Of a stretch of 64,000 bases of DNA, positions 1 through 12,479 are shown piece after piece. How positions within the stretch are numbered: position 1 is the first letter of the stretch; the number at the start of each line of letters is the position of its first letter. A program made the position numbers and the translations under genes. Under the pieces are notes generated by a model. That model saw only the letters and a list, made by a program, of their open reading frames with translations. It searched no databases and was not told where the DNA came from. The DNA comes from Silene latifolia (taxonomy: Eukaryota; Streptophyta; Magnoliopsida; Caryophyllales; Caryophyllaceae): positions 4,108,001 to 4,172,000 of the forward strand of contig NC_133526.1 in assembly GCF_048544455.1 (NCBI RefSeq), given 5' to 3'.

Positions 1-1889
1 ATAACGGAACTTGATACCACCCATAGTCAGTACACACTGCTATTGAGCCATATAAGCACTTATATGATACCGCTCAATCCCGCATTCTCGTGTATAATAC
101 TAAGGAGGGTTCACTAATGACAATCACTCACCCCATAAAGCCATTAATATAACAACTCGATCTCGTCACGTAATAACATGATAATTATATTCAATATCAT
201 TAAATAAATCCAGAACCAGTATGATACAACAACATGAAAATCTTATGTAATTTAATAATCACCATGTTAATTGTTAACCCATGGAAAATTGCAATCTGGA
301 CGACATGTAAATTAATGCTACAACGTACAAAAAATTGTTCATATACTTATAAATAAGCCAATGATTATGTAAAATCACATCTGCATTAGCACCAACGCTT
401 TATGCATGCAATAGGAGGAAACTGCCATGCATTAGTGTAACTTTGAGGAAATCAACATTATCAATGATCAAAATTATTGTGAACATCATAAACTTACATA
501 ATTAGGCACCAGTGCAACACAAATACATTAATGCAACACAAATACATAAATGCAACACCCACAATCACATGAACTTCGTCAAACAAGCATGTAGCAACTG
601 TTTTTATAATCAATTATCAAACTGCACTTTCTCATCTTAATTGATTGCTATCAAGTTCATATAAATTAAATATAGTCAGACATAAATAAAATGCTTCAAC
701 TTGATAACTATCAGTGGCCAGGATAACACCAAACATATACGGTGTATAGTCTAAACAATAATATCAGGCTTAATATTTATCAATGTCAAATATTAGATAT
801 TACGGAGTATATCAAAACAATAATATACTTATCTGGGCGATAATGCATCATCCTAGTGAAAACGCAGTGATCATGCACTCAAACATGAGCGTGATGCATC
901 TTTATATGATTCATCATTACAATTTGCCATCAAATTCTTCTCACATAGTTCCAAGGCAAATTGTAATTTCTGAGCCACCCAAATTCTTGCACCCAGAACT
1001 TCAAACCACGCTGACATTAACAGTCCCACAACTTATCCAATTGATCCATAGCCCTACTTGAAATAAGTAAATTTCCAAAGCAAATTCTGGAACACGGACA
1101 TTCTGACTTTAATGTAGACATTCACACAATATAACAGAATATGACAAAAGAGACCTTCATTGTCGATTCCATAACATTCGTCATCTTGAAAGATTTCAGA
1201 ATTGTTCTATTAGATTGTTAGGAAATTGATTTTCACGAATTGGAATTGACAATAATAAAACCGCACCGAATCGCTATGCTTTCCTAATAGAACAATTCGA
1301 CCCTTACTTTAGTGCCTGGGTTGTATCGAACTTTCTATTGAGATAAGACGGTTGCCCTCTGTATTCGGCACAGAATACAGAGATATAATTAAGAAGTATT
1401 TTTGAGTAGTTTGTTAAACGTTCTTTTGATGCAGTAGAAGATTATTATTTTTCTGTAACTTTTTCTTCTCATCCCTTTGTCTATTTATAATGACAAAACA
1501 GGGTATAGGGAGATGTATTTCTGAAGAGTTACAACTCTTCAGAAATTCCGGATACATTTAATTAAAAATCCGAGTAGTGAGACCCCCTTCAAAGTTATTC
1601 GAACCGAAAACTATACCGTAATCCCGTAAATAATTAAGCGAGTGTACACTCCGTACTTCCCGAACTCGCATTACATTATTTAGAAATTACCCATCTATGA
1701 ACCAATCTTAATTACGCCAAATGAACCGGTAATTACTCTTAAATCACCAACAGAAAACAGATAAGTAATCATAATCATTTTGTACTTCTCTTTGATAATT
1801 TCTGAGGCCAAAAAAAAAACAACACTTGGGTATTATTTCAATTTATACGTATTACGTTGTTCTGTTATTTCATAACTACAAGTCTACAA
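1..1889. other. 5' flank of PAE1, no gene recognised
   Basis: AT-rich sequence with no coding region I can support. It holds a 15-bp inverted repeat (1199-1213 and 1284-1298, gaattgttctattag) and a perfect hairpin of two 13-bp arms with a 2-base loop (1518-1545). The open frame at 783-1061 has no recognisable domain and a composition like the surrounding AT-rich DNA. The part next to 1890 should contain the PAE1 promoter, but I see no convincing TATA box. Confidence 0.5.
1518..1545. repeat. perfect short hairpin upstream of PAE1
   Basis: The arm tttctgaagagtt is followed by ac and its exact reverse complement. It lies about 345 bp upstream of the PAE1 start codon. It could be part of an old repeat or a structured RNA segment; the sequence alone does not decide. 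Confidence 0.6.
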
Positions 1890-4156
1890 ATGAACAGTAT
1901 GCGAAATTCTTCGAAATGGTTGAGGCTTTTGGTTTGCATTGTGATTCTGATGAAAGTTGACGGCTTTGATGTTCCAATAACGATTGTTGAAGATGCAGTG
2001 GCCAAAGGCAGTGGTAAGTAGACATAATAAACGAGTCAAAGGGTTAGGCCGCTATGGTCCTGACTGATATACATCCTGTCATCAATATTATACTAAGGCT
2101 TTTTTTTTTTAATTCAGAATGACACATGATGAAAATTACAACTTAAAGTACTTTACGAATCAAATACAGACATAAAGTGTATAGGAAGTCATTTTACAAT
2201 CTTCGATCATATTTAAAAGTCGAAAAATAGTACGCAGGGGTAAGTCTTTGACCATATTACACCTAGTAAATGTTGTGTTAAATTGATTTTACAGTGTGTT
2301 TGGATGGAAGTCCACCTGCTTATCATTTCGACAAGGGATTTGACAGCGGTGTCAATAATTGGTTGATTTACATGCAGGTTTGTGTACTGTCTGTCTGTTT
2401 TAATTGTATAGCTAGTCCGCGGTTCTGAGTGAAGGCCGTTGAGCGACTCATCAACACATCCGCGGAATCTGAAGTTTCTAATCTTGGTTTCTTTGGTCAG
2501 GGAGGAGCATGGTGCAACAATGCAACGACGTGCCTCGACCGTTCACAAACTCACCTTGGTTCATCTAAGTTAATGAGCACAAATTATTACTTTACTGGGA
2601 TATTAAGCAACAAATCAAAGCATAATCCTGGTACTACTAATTTCAGATTTATATTATTTCTGTATTTCTGTGTTGTGCTGTCACTGAATTCAACTGATTT
2701 CTTAAACACAATTTAATGGTTAGATTTCTACAATTGGAATCGAGTCAAGGTTCGTTACTGTGATGGATCATCGTACACAGGAGATGTTGACGCAGTTGAT
2801 CCTGTATGTAATCTTCCCTAGTCCCATATTATTTTTTTCAATGCCCTTATAAGTTACGAGTCCATTTTTTTTTTTTTTGCGAAATTGAGCAGAATACAAA
2901 GATTTTCTATCGAGGAGCAAGAGTTTGGAGGGCAGTTATGGATGATTTATTAGCTAAAGGAATGAAGAATGCACGAAATGTATGAACACGTATAATTTCT
3001 TTGATCTTTGTGATAAAAACATAATTTTTCGTAAATAATCTACTTAGATCTTGTCAAATGCCAATACAGGCGGTTCTGGCAGGATGCTCAGCTGGTGGAC
3101 TGGGAGCGATCCTTCAATGTGATAATTTCCGAGCTTTGTTCCCTTCTGGTGCCAAAGTGAAATGCCTGTCTGATGCCGGGGTTTTCATAAACACGTAGAC
3201 TCCACTTAAATATTTCATGTTCATATAATGCGTCTATGACTGAAGCCGGGACTCAGGGATTCAGACTGTAAATCTGTAATGCATCTGATTGCAGGGAAGC
3301 TATCTCTGGAACGCGGCCTCTTGAGGAGTTATACGCTGAAGTTGTTACCACACATGTACAGATGTCATTAAAAACCTTCCGCATTCATCAAAATTTCTTT
3401 TTTGTTTCCGTTGTATTCTTAAATGTTCGGTTGTTTTATGCCAGGGATCAGCAAAAAATTTGCCTGAAGCCTGTACTTCTAAATTCAGTCCAGAACTAGT
3501 AAGAAATGCATTTGTGGCGATGTGGCCTGCACTGTGAGTTCATCGAATTTTGTTTTTTCTCATTTTCGTCATACTGAAAGATGCTCATAATTGGAATTAC
3601 AGTGCATGTTGCCACAGTATGCAGCGAGATACATTCAGACACCGCTGTTTCTGCTAAATTCAGCCTATGATGCCTGGCAGGTATACTGTATACACATCTG
3701 CTCCTCTTTCGACTTCTCTTTTTTAGCTAAAATTGACCGAAAAAAGAAAATGAATGCAAAATCTTTTGGAATTTAATGCTTTTACTGAGAAAAAAAACTT
3801 CCTTTTACCAAACCCGAGCAAATGCCTGGCAGATAAGCAATATTTTGATTCAAGGTGTGGTTGATGCTGATGGAAAATGGAGAAATTGTCTTATAAGTGG
3901 GATATCACGGTGTTCCGACAGCCAGAATCAAGCATTAAAATGTTTCAAAAAACAGTTCTTAGCTGGACTGTCGACGATATGTGATAATAACCCGACCACA
4001 GGGTTTTTCATCAACTCTTGCTTCTGTCACTGCCAAAGTGATGCCCAAGAAACATGGCTTAGCGACGATTCTCCTCGTCTAGACAATACAGTGAGAACCG
4101 ATCTCATTCTATTGCGTGGAATTGTGATGCGGATGAGTTTCAAATCCAATTCATGA
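1890..4156 (+). CDS. Pectin acetylesterase PAE1 (CE13), last exon lost
   Basis: Secreted carboxylesterase of the plant PAE/Notum family, expected to remove acetyl groups from pectin in the cell wall. Exons by homology with PAE2-4: 1890-2013, 2295-2377, 2501-2630, 2724-2803, 2893-2979, 3070-3194, 3295-3355, 3445-3498, 3603-3680 and 3833-4090, reading on to a stop at 4156. The N-terminus ([20 protein letters not shown]) looks like a signal peptide. Catalytic residues by family comparison: Ser175 in GCSAGG, Asp271 in LNSAYDAWQ, His340 in NSCFCHCQ. Two oddities stand out. The intron present at the end of exon 10 in PAE2-4 is precisely absent here, so exons 10 and 11 are fused. The terminal Cys-rich exon ([17 protein letters not shown] in the paralogues) is not found downstream; the reading frame instead ends in about 21 unrelated residues. 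It could be a truncated but expressed gene (about 381 aa) or a young pseudogene. Family call is secure, function is not. Confidence 0.8.
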
Positions 4157-5723
4157 GTACCCTATACTTTCTTCCCGAAACTCATCAAAGGTAGTAGTCA
4201 CCGTCCCAAGGATATCGAAAAAATATACCCCATAAAACTAGGTAAAAATCTTATTTATTAAAGCAATAACCACAGAGCCTGTGTGTGGCTCTGTGGTTGA
4301 AAGTCAAGAAGTCATTTTTTCGTTCCTGAATTCCAGCCCCACGTTCTATAGGAGCAATTAATTACAATGCTACTTGCTTTCTCTCAATTGTTCATTGTTC
4401 ATGAGATATATATTGACAAATAAAAATCAACACTCCATCGCATAGTAGATACTACTGAATATATTGATGCGTAGAAAATATAATGTTTGTGAAGAAAAAT
4501 GTTTTGACATTATTTGAATAAATACAATAAAATGAAATCTCAATAAAAAACAACAACAGAAAGTTACAATGTCAAAGTCACATATAATAAACGGAGTAAA
4601 CTTAATTACACATTTATAAAAAAAAAAAAAAAAAAAGTCACAGATTTGTGAAGGAATAAAAAAAAACGAAATCTGATTAAAAAACTAAAAAAAAAAAAAC
4701 TCTAAATTTGTTTCAACCATGAACAAAGACCATTAAAAGTGTTATGTGAAAAACATCAAAGTCAGTATTAAAAAATAACAACGAAATATGTAAGAAAATG
4801 AAAAGCTACTGTAAAATATTGGTTTTTATAAAGTACTATTATTAAGAATAAATTTGGAGACAATAATAACAAAATTCAAGATAAAAAACCTAAACATACA
4901 TATTTCTTCAAAGGTAGGCAGATATATAAGTACTATTTTTGAGATGGAGGTAGACAAATATATAAGTTAATAAAGATGAGGTTGGCAGTGACTAAGAAAT
5001 GGAGTATGGAGGCGTTGGGAGAATGATGGAGGGAGAGTATGTGGGTGACGCTGAATTAAAGCCAGGGTTAATAATTTTTTACTACTATCAAATTTATTTA
5101 TAGGGCTGGTAAATCGTAGGGGCGGGGCAACCCAATATTGTTATTGTGTGTTCAGATAATAATCAACAAGTTTTAAATTATCATTTAAAACGCGTATATT
5201 CATCTTAACATAAGACGGGTTAAATAGAATAGATAAGATAAAACAAACAACCCTAAAAACTAGCAAAATAATTATCTTCACCCTTTTACTCTTAAGACGG
5301 ATATACCCGCCTTAAGAGACCAATTGTCATAGCTTATATATATTGAGTATAAACAATGTTATTTGGGTGCAGATGGTATATATAGTACTGTAGTTAATTA
5401 TTTAGAGGTGATAATTTTTTTTTTTTTAGTCAAATGAACTATAAGGGAAGTATAATATTACGGATAAGCGGATTTAAACTTGAGGCCATATTACGGATAA
5501 GCGGATTTAAACTATAAGGGAAGTATAATATTATAATATGGGCCATATTCTTTTCAGTAATTCTCATTTGTTACGGCTCTTTTCGTTACAAATTATGACG
5601 GACCTAAATGTGTCCATTTCTATGAAAAAAAATGTGACCATTATTTGATAAGTAACATTTGATAAGTGATTACTTTTATCATAATGTGGTCACATTTACG
5701 ACCGTAACAATTTGTGATCGTCA
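4157..5723. other. Intergenic AT-rich DNA after PAE1
   Basis: No gene is seen. There are poly(A) runs near 4620 and 4690. A direct repeat of about 35 bp built around attacggataagcggattt occurs near 5457 and 5490. A short inverted repeat (cttaagacggata ... cgccttaag, about 5289-5325) resembles other 'agacgg' repeat ends scattered in the window. Confidence 0.5.
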
Positions 5724-5917
5724 TAACCTGTTTGGTGGGTGAGTAATAAAGACTCTTATCTCTTAAACAAGTGGTCATGTGGTTCAATTTCTGACTCTTG
5801 CGAATGAAAATGCCAAACTTGGGAGGGGTCAACCCATTAAATTGCCTTCGGCACCCCAAAGGAGATTGCCCCAGCTGTCCATATATAGGGTATACTCCTG
5901 ATCAACACCAAAAAAAA
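5724..5917 (+). mobile_element. tRNA-derived SINE, copy 1
   Basis: A tRNA-like head (ggtgggtgagtaataaag, then a B-box-like ggttcaatttc) is followed by a body and a terminal A run. It is flanked by near-identical direct repeats: aacaatttgtgatcgtca at 5706-5723 and aacaatttgtgaccgtca at 5918-5935 (one mismatch). It shares head and body with the reverse-oriented copy at 30829-30977, so this is one SINE family, probably Pol III transcribed and moved by L1-type machinery. The internal part holds extra sequence (cttcggcaccccaaagg) absent from the other copy. Confidence 0.75.
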
Positions 5918-5935
5918 AACAATTTGTGACCGTCA

Positions 5936-7366
5936 CAAAAGAGACCAACTTTTTATTAGCAAGTATTGCCTGGTAAATTTTGAGTTATCCTCTTTTACAC
6001 ATAAATTGTTTATACTCCATATTTGTATAGGCTAATTAATTAACATCTTCATAGACAAATACATTTGTGGGGAAAGCACTGTTAAAAGTTTTTGTGATTT
6101 TAAAGTTATATCACCGATTCAGAAATCAAATTTTGCATCATATTTGTATAATTATATGACTGATTTGTATATTTAACAATTCGACAAAATTGTTCTAAAG
6201 TATGCACGGGTCACAATTTTCATTTTGTCCTATTTTTATTGGTTAATTCTACATGATTTGTACTAGATGATAAACGGGCCAAAAGTTCTCATTGTAGTGC
6301 ACCGGTTCTCCAAACATGCACGCATGAGTTTGACTAAATTAAAAACGAGTATAACAATTTGCACGGGTGACTCATGCAATTTGACTAATTATGTGTTATT
6401 TTTTTTATCTAAGTAATTTTGTTTCATACGTCGCTTTATATCATTTACGTTAAATGTAATTGAAATTTATAATCCAAATATAAAAACAGACTATGTGAAA
6501 CTCAACTATTACTTAGCTTTTGTAATATAAAATTTTCAAAAAAAAAAAAGGCAAAGAGCTATTATTGCTTTATTTTTAATTTTTATTTCTAAAGATAACT
6601 AACTTTAACAGAAAGATTATTAATCAATGTAAAACGCAGCTTAAAAATTCACATTTTTGTATAGTAACAAATTTAAAAGAGCATATCCGTGCATTTTGCA
6701 TTGGTTTAAGACGAATATAATTAATATTACACGGGTTATACAACAATTCACATTGCTACAACATTTACTTTTGTATATATGACTATATAAATTGTAATTT
6801 TATTATTGCATATTTTAGATACCCTCAATAGATACAATTTTGGTAATTGCAAACGAAATTAAGATGAGCATTGAGAACATGAAATATGAGTTCAGTTAAA
6901 GACCAACCACTATTAACACACCTTGTCATTTTTTTAAACCCTCCGCCAATTAATTTCTTTTCTCCCTTCCCTCATCTCCTTTCACCGGTGTAGGCATTTT
7001 GTTTTACACTGTAGTTTCCACAACCCGTATAACATAGTTGAGGAATGAGACACTCTCGCCAGATAATTAATTATATTACTTCCGTTCAATCAACCAATGA
7101 TGTGCTCATTTGGCAAATTGGTGTTGTTTAAGTTGATTGGCAATCAATTATGAGTTTTGGAGAATGGTGATGGAATTACACATCATTCTTTTCTCGACAC
7201 TAACCATGCTTTAATGTCTCTCATAAAATTTCTAACAACTTTTTCAATGGCTAAGCCAAATCATATGGAAAATTATTAATTGGTGGAGTAATTGATAACT
7301 AAATTACTATTTTACAAACCCTAATTTTAGAACAATAAATAATTGATAAACAAGTTAATAATCAAT
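5936..7366. other. Intergenic AT-rich DNA
   Basis: No gene is seen. Degenerate fragments such as tgcacgggtcac and cacgggttatac recall the hairpin of the Helitron-like 3' ends further right and may be decayed copies. A ctatctatctat microsatellite begins near 7367. Confidence 0.4.
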
Positions 7367-7967
7367 ATCTATCTATCTATCTATATTAATAAAGGAAGCT
7401 TTTTTCGAGCGATTACAGAGAGTCCACCTTTTGAAACTTCCTAAATTATTTTTTAATGGAAATATACTTAGAGATAACAACCAAATATGTAAAATTTATT
7501 TATATTGAGGAAGATAAAATTTTATCTCATTATAATCATATGCCAATACAATACCTATTCAAAATATTATCTTTTTATGCGTAGTCTTAATCAATTAGAA
7601 GTCTAAAACTATGCTATAGGAGTAGCTTATATAAACCTGCGAATTTGCTCTGAATGTCTTCCATTAAGCTTTTGATTGATGTCTCCCATACTCTTCAATT
7701 AATTGAGCATGAGAATTCTTGCCCTTTTTTGTCATGTTAATTTGTCACAACTCACAACTAATATACTTTCATATATTTATATATTATGAGGTCATCAATG
7801 ATTGTTTGAATGTCATCAATGATTTGAAGAAACGGAGACAAAGTCGAAGTGATATTTTCTTTTAATAAAGGAAGCTTTTTTTCGAGCGATTATAGAGAAT
7901 CCATCTTTTATGAACTACCAAAAATTAATTAATTAGTTTATTAAGATTTGATATGATTTAAAGCATC

Positions 7968-8452
7968 ATGATTACGTACCACACTGTGTTATTACTAGGA
8001 GTAATATATACACATGTACTTGAAGGTACGGGATGGAATGAGACTACGGTCAAGGAGCTTTTTCTTCCTTTTGAGCAAGAGAGGGTCCTTCGTTTACGGA
8101 TTAGTGTTGGCAAGCCGAATGATATGTGGTGTTGGGATCCGGAACGGGATGGATTTTATACGGTAAAATCTGCTTATCGCCTACTACGAGCCGCTGAGGA
8201 GGACGTTCCTGGACAGTCAAATTAAACTCTTTTTTTTTTGGCAATTTTGTCTCGATGCTCTGGCCACGCGAGGTAACATTGCAGCCCGTATGAGGAATGG
8301 AGCGGAATTTTAATAGTGTTGCTCATAGTTTAGTACATATCGACTCATGGTTTGTTGGCGGTAGAAGATAGGACGGTGGTGCGCCTCAAAACATTATCGA
8401 TTGTATTGCTCGCAATATTTCATCTATGAAGTAGTACCCTTTCAGGTTTTTT

Positions 8453-8486
<34 letters not shown>
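7968..8486 (+). pseudogene. 3' scrap of an L1-type LINE
   Basis: A stretch at about 8020-8225 translates to a plant L1 zinc-binding reverse-transcriptase domain (zf-RVT): W-C-W-D...G-F-Y-T-V-K-S-A-Y-R-L-L near the end of the open frame. About 100 bp on, another frame resembles the end of the L1 RNase H region (VAHSLVHIDSWF, then QNIIDCIARNISSM), followed by a 33-base poly(A) run (8454-8486). The element is strongly 5'-truncated, and most of the sequence between the zinc-binding and RNase H parts is missing. It is dead and is not a host gene. Confidence 0.75.
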
Positions 8487-8491
<5 letters not shown>

Positions 8492-9102
8492 TAGTCACAA
8501 TAACCGAACTCTGCAAAGCCCGAGTTGTTGGAAAGCTACTACGATTATGGAGATAAAACCGTATTACATGTATAATCCTTTAAATAAAGGTACCATATCA
8601 GATCATCTGTATATCGATAGTGGCTTTGAACAAAGTTACGAACATTACGAACTTTGAATTCATGATGAACAAAGTTATAATCTTTGTTAATTATATAAGT
8701 GGGACTTTGTACGCTTATTGTTAACTAAACTTCCGTTGATTAGATATGAAATAAAGTGTGTAGCGAAAATAAGATTGGACTCTTAGACCATAAATAATCA
8801 AAAGGTAATTTTTGGCTAAAATTATTTTCTTTTAATTATAACACTAAAGATATACGAGTAGTACGAAGCTTTTGTATGTAGTTGCCGTGACAAAGAAATT
8901 CAACAACACAAAGATATTAATCCTTGATCAACTATTGGCTAGATCAATATGTTAATTATTATGGAGTACGGAGTATTATATTAACGTATGATCATTGTCT
9001 CATTGATTAATTATGTTTATTCATTTAATTTTAGGTTATTTACTTTGACTATATTTCATAATAAATAAGATTAATAAACCATTCGGTATTATTGAGACGA
9101 TC

Positions 9103-9268
9103 TGATAGTTGGTAAATATGATCACAATACATTTACTATTACAAATATCGAGATAATGCCCGATAATAAACATAATGGCAAAAATTGATAGTTGGTAAAT
9201 ATGATCACAATACATTTACTATTACAAATATCGAGATAATGCCCGATAATAAACATAATGGCAAAAAA
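9103..9268. repeat. 83-bp tandem duplication
   Basis: Two adjacent, almost identical copies (9103-9185 and 9186-9268) begin with tgatagttggtaaatatg. They lie just before the 3' hairpin of Helitron-like element A. The near identity indicates a recent slippage or repair event. Confidence 0.85.
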
Positions 9269-10699
9269 TGTTTATAAACCATAATAGTACAAGTGGCCCG
9301 TGCATCGCACGGGCATTAAATCTAGTATATATATAAAAGAGGCTTTTTTCAGCCAATTCTAGAGACTCCGAGTTTTTTGAAACACTTTAATTAAAATAAT
9401 AATATTAGTCTTATAAAAAAAAAAACAGAATTTGTAAATATTAATCTTAATCTAAGAAGATAAACTACATGTATTAAATAATATTATCATGATATAACTA
9501 ATTGATCCCAACCTAAAGTCTAACACTTCTAAAAGACTAGATGTATCCGTATGCATAGTTTAGGTGAGTATATTAACTAATAATTTGTTCCATATAAGAA
9601 TTACATGCATGCACCTTAGTTTCCCATCAAAAAAAATTTCTCTTTGAATTGTTGTTGATTATTGAATGATTTTCAAGTTCATTATTGTTGCTTTCATATA
9701 GTACTGCATCACATTAGTTTCATCATTAATTACGTAATAAGTGGTGGTATTACTAACTTTAGAATTGAGAGCTAATTGATTCGTATTATGTTCTATCTGC
9801 AGGTTGTAGAGCTATATATTGACGAAACGTCAAGGATGAGACTTAATAAGGTAACAAATTCAAATTTTTTTTTTTATGTAGTTTTCCTTATAGTGATACA
9901 GATTGAATCTCATGTAATTGTTTTATTTTTTTTATTGATAAAAGATTAAGATTAAAATTGTTGGTACAGGTTGTTTCGCAAGATGTACCTAGAAGATGTT
10001 TATGGCTATGAATGTATATAGTCATCTTAACCCTACCTATTTTCTTATGAACAACGCAGTGGTTCATCGGTTTTGGGTTTATTTTCCTTATCCATTCCTA
10101 ATTTTTTAGGTACTACAATATGATTATTATTGCTTTGAATATAATGTTATACTCGAATAATTGTAGTATTTAGTTTGGAAATACGATTTTTGTTACAACA
10201 CAATGTTTTGTCTCATAAGCTTTGATCTATGTCTAATACGGAATATATGTAACAAACCGATTCTATTCGGGAGTACTTACATCTAATAAAGGTACAATAA
10301 AAACCCAACCTTGACACCATTATACACGAAGCTTTACTCCATCACCTACAGTTAAGAGTTACACCAAGATATTACCAAATGTTATACACACCGACCCACA
10401 TAATCAATCTGACCTTGGAATAAACTTTAACCAGGATGAGGAGACTAACAAAGTTTTATACGTGTTTCAATATTTGCGGAGTATATAATTCTGCCAAAAA
10501 AATTGCTATACAAATAATGCATGCTCTATCAGATTTTTACTAAACAAACGCCATTAGTTTAGAATGTCAACGCTCAAAATCATCATTAGTAGCATGAATT
10601 TGTGGGATTTTGTATCAAAAAGACTTTTGATGAGAGGTTAAAGCAATATATCATTTTAAGAATATGAATATCATTAAGTTTCAATACACGAACGAAGTA

Positions 10700-10907
10700 C
10701 TCCATCTGTCCCGCTCATTTGTTGTCCTTTTTTATTTTGGGGTGTCTCGGTCATTTGTTGTCCTTTCTATTTTAAGAATGAACTTGATGAGTAATTTGAT
10801 CATTCTCATTCAAGTTGTTCCACATGTTATTTAGTTATTGGCCTATTTCTCTTTCCTTGGTCTTTGTGCCAAAACGAAAGGACAACAATTGATCGGGACG
10901 GAAGGAG
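10700..10907. mobile_element. Stowaway-like MITE
   Basis: Terminal inverted repeats ctccatctgtcccg and cgggacggaaggag, extending into a longer match (ttgttgtcctt / aaggacaacaa), with flanking TA dinucleotides at 10698-10699 and 10908-10909. Confidence 0.75.
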
Positions 10908-11211
10908 TATCATATTAGGATATTTAGGGTTCGCTAAATTAAGGTTAAATATATTAATTATGGTGAAAGTTATTTTACTTCTCATATTTTGAGGAATGGA
11001 GTTTAAATATCGGGGGATAGAGAGTTATGGGATTTTAAGAAATTTGAATTTGAATGAATTTAGAATCCATAAATATGACATTCTATTCCAAAATACCCAA
11101 AACCAAACATTGGAATATATCAAGTTCATTCCAATCCATCCAACGTAAATTGTTCCCTCAACGGTAATAGGTGTTTCAAGGAATTGAAAACATTCATGAA
11201 TCTAATAAATA

Positions 11212-11411
11212 CTCCCTCCTATTCATTCATTTTGTCCCTCTTTCCTTATCGAAGTTAGTCGGATTTTTGTCCCTCTTTCCTTTTTTGGTGTGTGGTCCAA
11301 ATTTAATTACATGTGGGGTAGGGTGGAATAAAGTGTTTTGTGTGGACCAAAATCATTTTCTTAATTCTTGTGCAAAATAGAAGGGGGACAAAATGAATGA
11401 ATAGGAGGAAG
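11212..11411. mobile_element. Stowaway-like MITE
   Basis: Long terminal inverted repeats starting ctccctcctattcattca and ending tgaatgaataggaggaag, with TA on both sides. The open frame that spans it is not a gene. Confidence 0.8.
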
Positions 11412-12479
11412 TATTTTATTAGATCTAGCCAGCTAATCAATATAGTCCTACTCTTCGTCATCTAAACTCGAAATCGTACTATCACCATTCTACATTCTAC
11501 ATTCTACATTAATAATAGCGTACATAAATAATGCACAAAATCTATTAAAAGGCGAAGATAATAAAGAAGATTTTAGTAGGGGGAAGATAATAAAGAAGAT
11601 TTTATTAACAAAAATTGAATTTAGCAACAATAAATACAAGTCCCTACGTCTTTATATTACTTTGTCCCCAAGTATACATGACCGATAAGTCTTTTAAGAC
11701 CCGGTTATTACAATTTAATATTCAACTGGGTTTTTTATAACAAGATAATAAACAATCGTTATTCTTTCGTTATTCTTTCACCAGTTGCAGACTAAGTGGA
11801 ATTCATGGATATAATGAATAACACACGTGAATAACACTTTAATTAAAATAATAATATTAGTCTTATAAAAAAACAGAATTTGTAAATATTAATCTTAATC
11901 TAAAAAGATAAGTACCATATTAATAAATACCAAAAATAAATCTTAACTTTAAAAGATAACATAAAAGATAATATATACAATGTCGACTAAACTTATTTTC
12001 AAAGTCATTAATTACTTTACGATATCAAATTTTACCGTTCTCACATTCAAGAACTTACATATTCTATCACTTCAGTTAAAAATAAAACATTATTTAAAAA
12101 CCGTGCAACGCACGGGCACAAAATCTAGTAATTGTTAAACAAATAATTACTTCACTACTTGAAGAACTTGAAGATTATAATCCATTATTAAAGTTTTTAG
12201 AATAATTGAATTCAATTTTAGGGAAGAGGTAAAAATAAAACCTAATTTGTCTAGATTTGGAAAAGGGTATCATATGGAAAATTAATGAAAAAATGTATGT
12301 GAAAGAGCAAAGTCCGTATGTGAAAAAGCAATACCGAAATTTTATGCACACAGTAAAAATGTTATACTAAAAAATAAACCGTGATTATAATTAGTTACGG
12401 TAGATCTTGTTAAGACGGTTAAGTTAAAAGACCTTTCATAACGTCTTTTTATTTTTAATCTTCTTAATTAACTAAACCA

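Larger units (their letters stand above)
7367..9325 (+). mobile_element. Non-autonomous Helitron-like element A (nested)
   Basis: The 3' end is Helitron-like: an 8-bp stem with a 3-base loop (gcccgtgc-atc-gcacgggc, 9296-9314), seven bases, then CTAG at 9322-9325 followed by T. The 5' side starts in a tctatctatctat tract followed by taataaaggaagctttttt (about 7384-7405). A second copy of that 5' head lies at about 7862-7905, so either one element captured another or an inner element starts there. It carries no Rep/helicase gene, so it would depend on another copy. An L1 scrap and an 83-bp duplication lie inside. The exact 5' base is uncertain. Confidence 0.6.
9326..12128 (+). mobile_element. 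Non-autonomous Helitron-like element B
   Basis: It abuts element A head to tail. The 5' part (tatataaaagaggctttttt, about 9329) resembles the heads at 7384 and 7862. The 3' end is a hairpin ccgtgc-aac-gcacgg (12101-12115), then CTAG at 12125-12128 followed by T. A sequence block near the 5' end (9374-9480, aacactttaattaaaataat...) recurs near the 3' end (11830-11925), suggesting a second nested copy. Two Stowaway-like MITEs lie within. No transposase gene is seen. Confidence 0.5.

Noticed and set aside
783-1061. 92-codon open frame upstream of PAE1
   Set aside because: Has a start codon but no recognisable domain, no matching promoter or splice context, and an AT-rich low-complexity composition (many His, Met, Asn).
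4091-5000. Search for the missing PAE1 last exon
   Set aside because: No stretch encodes anything like DWFYDR or CPYPCD in the sequence I could read after 4090.
7968-8225. 85-codon frame as a host gene
   Set aside because: It is the zinc-binding end of an L1 reverse transcriptase, followed by a poly(A) tail; a LINE scrap.
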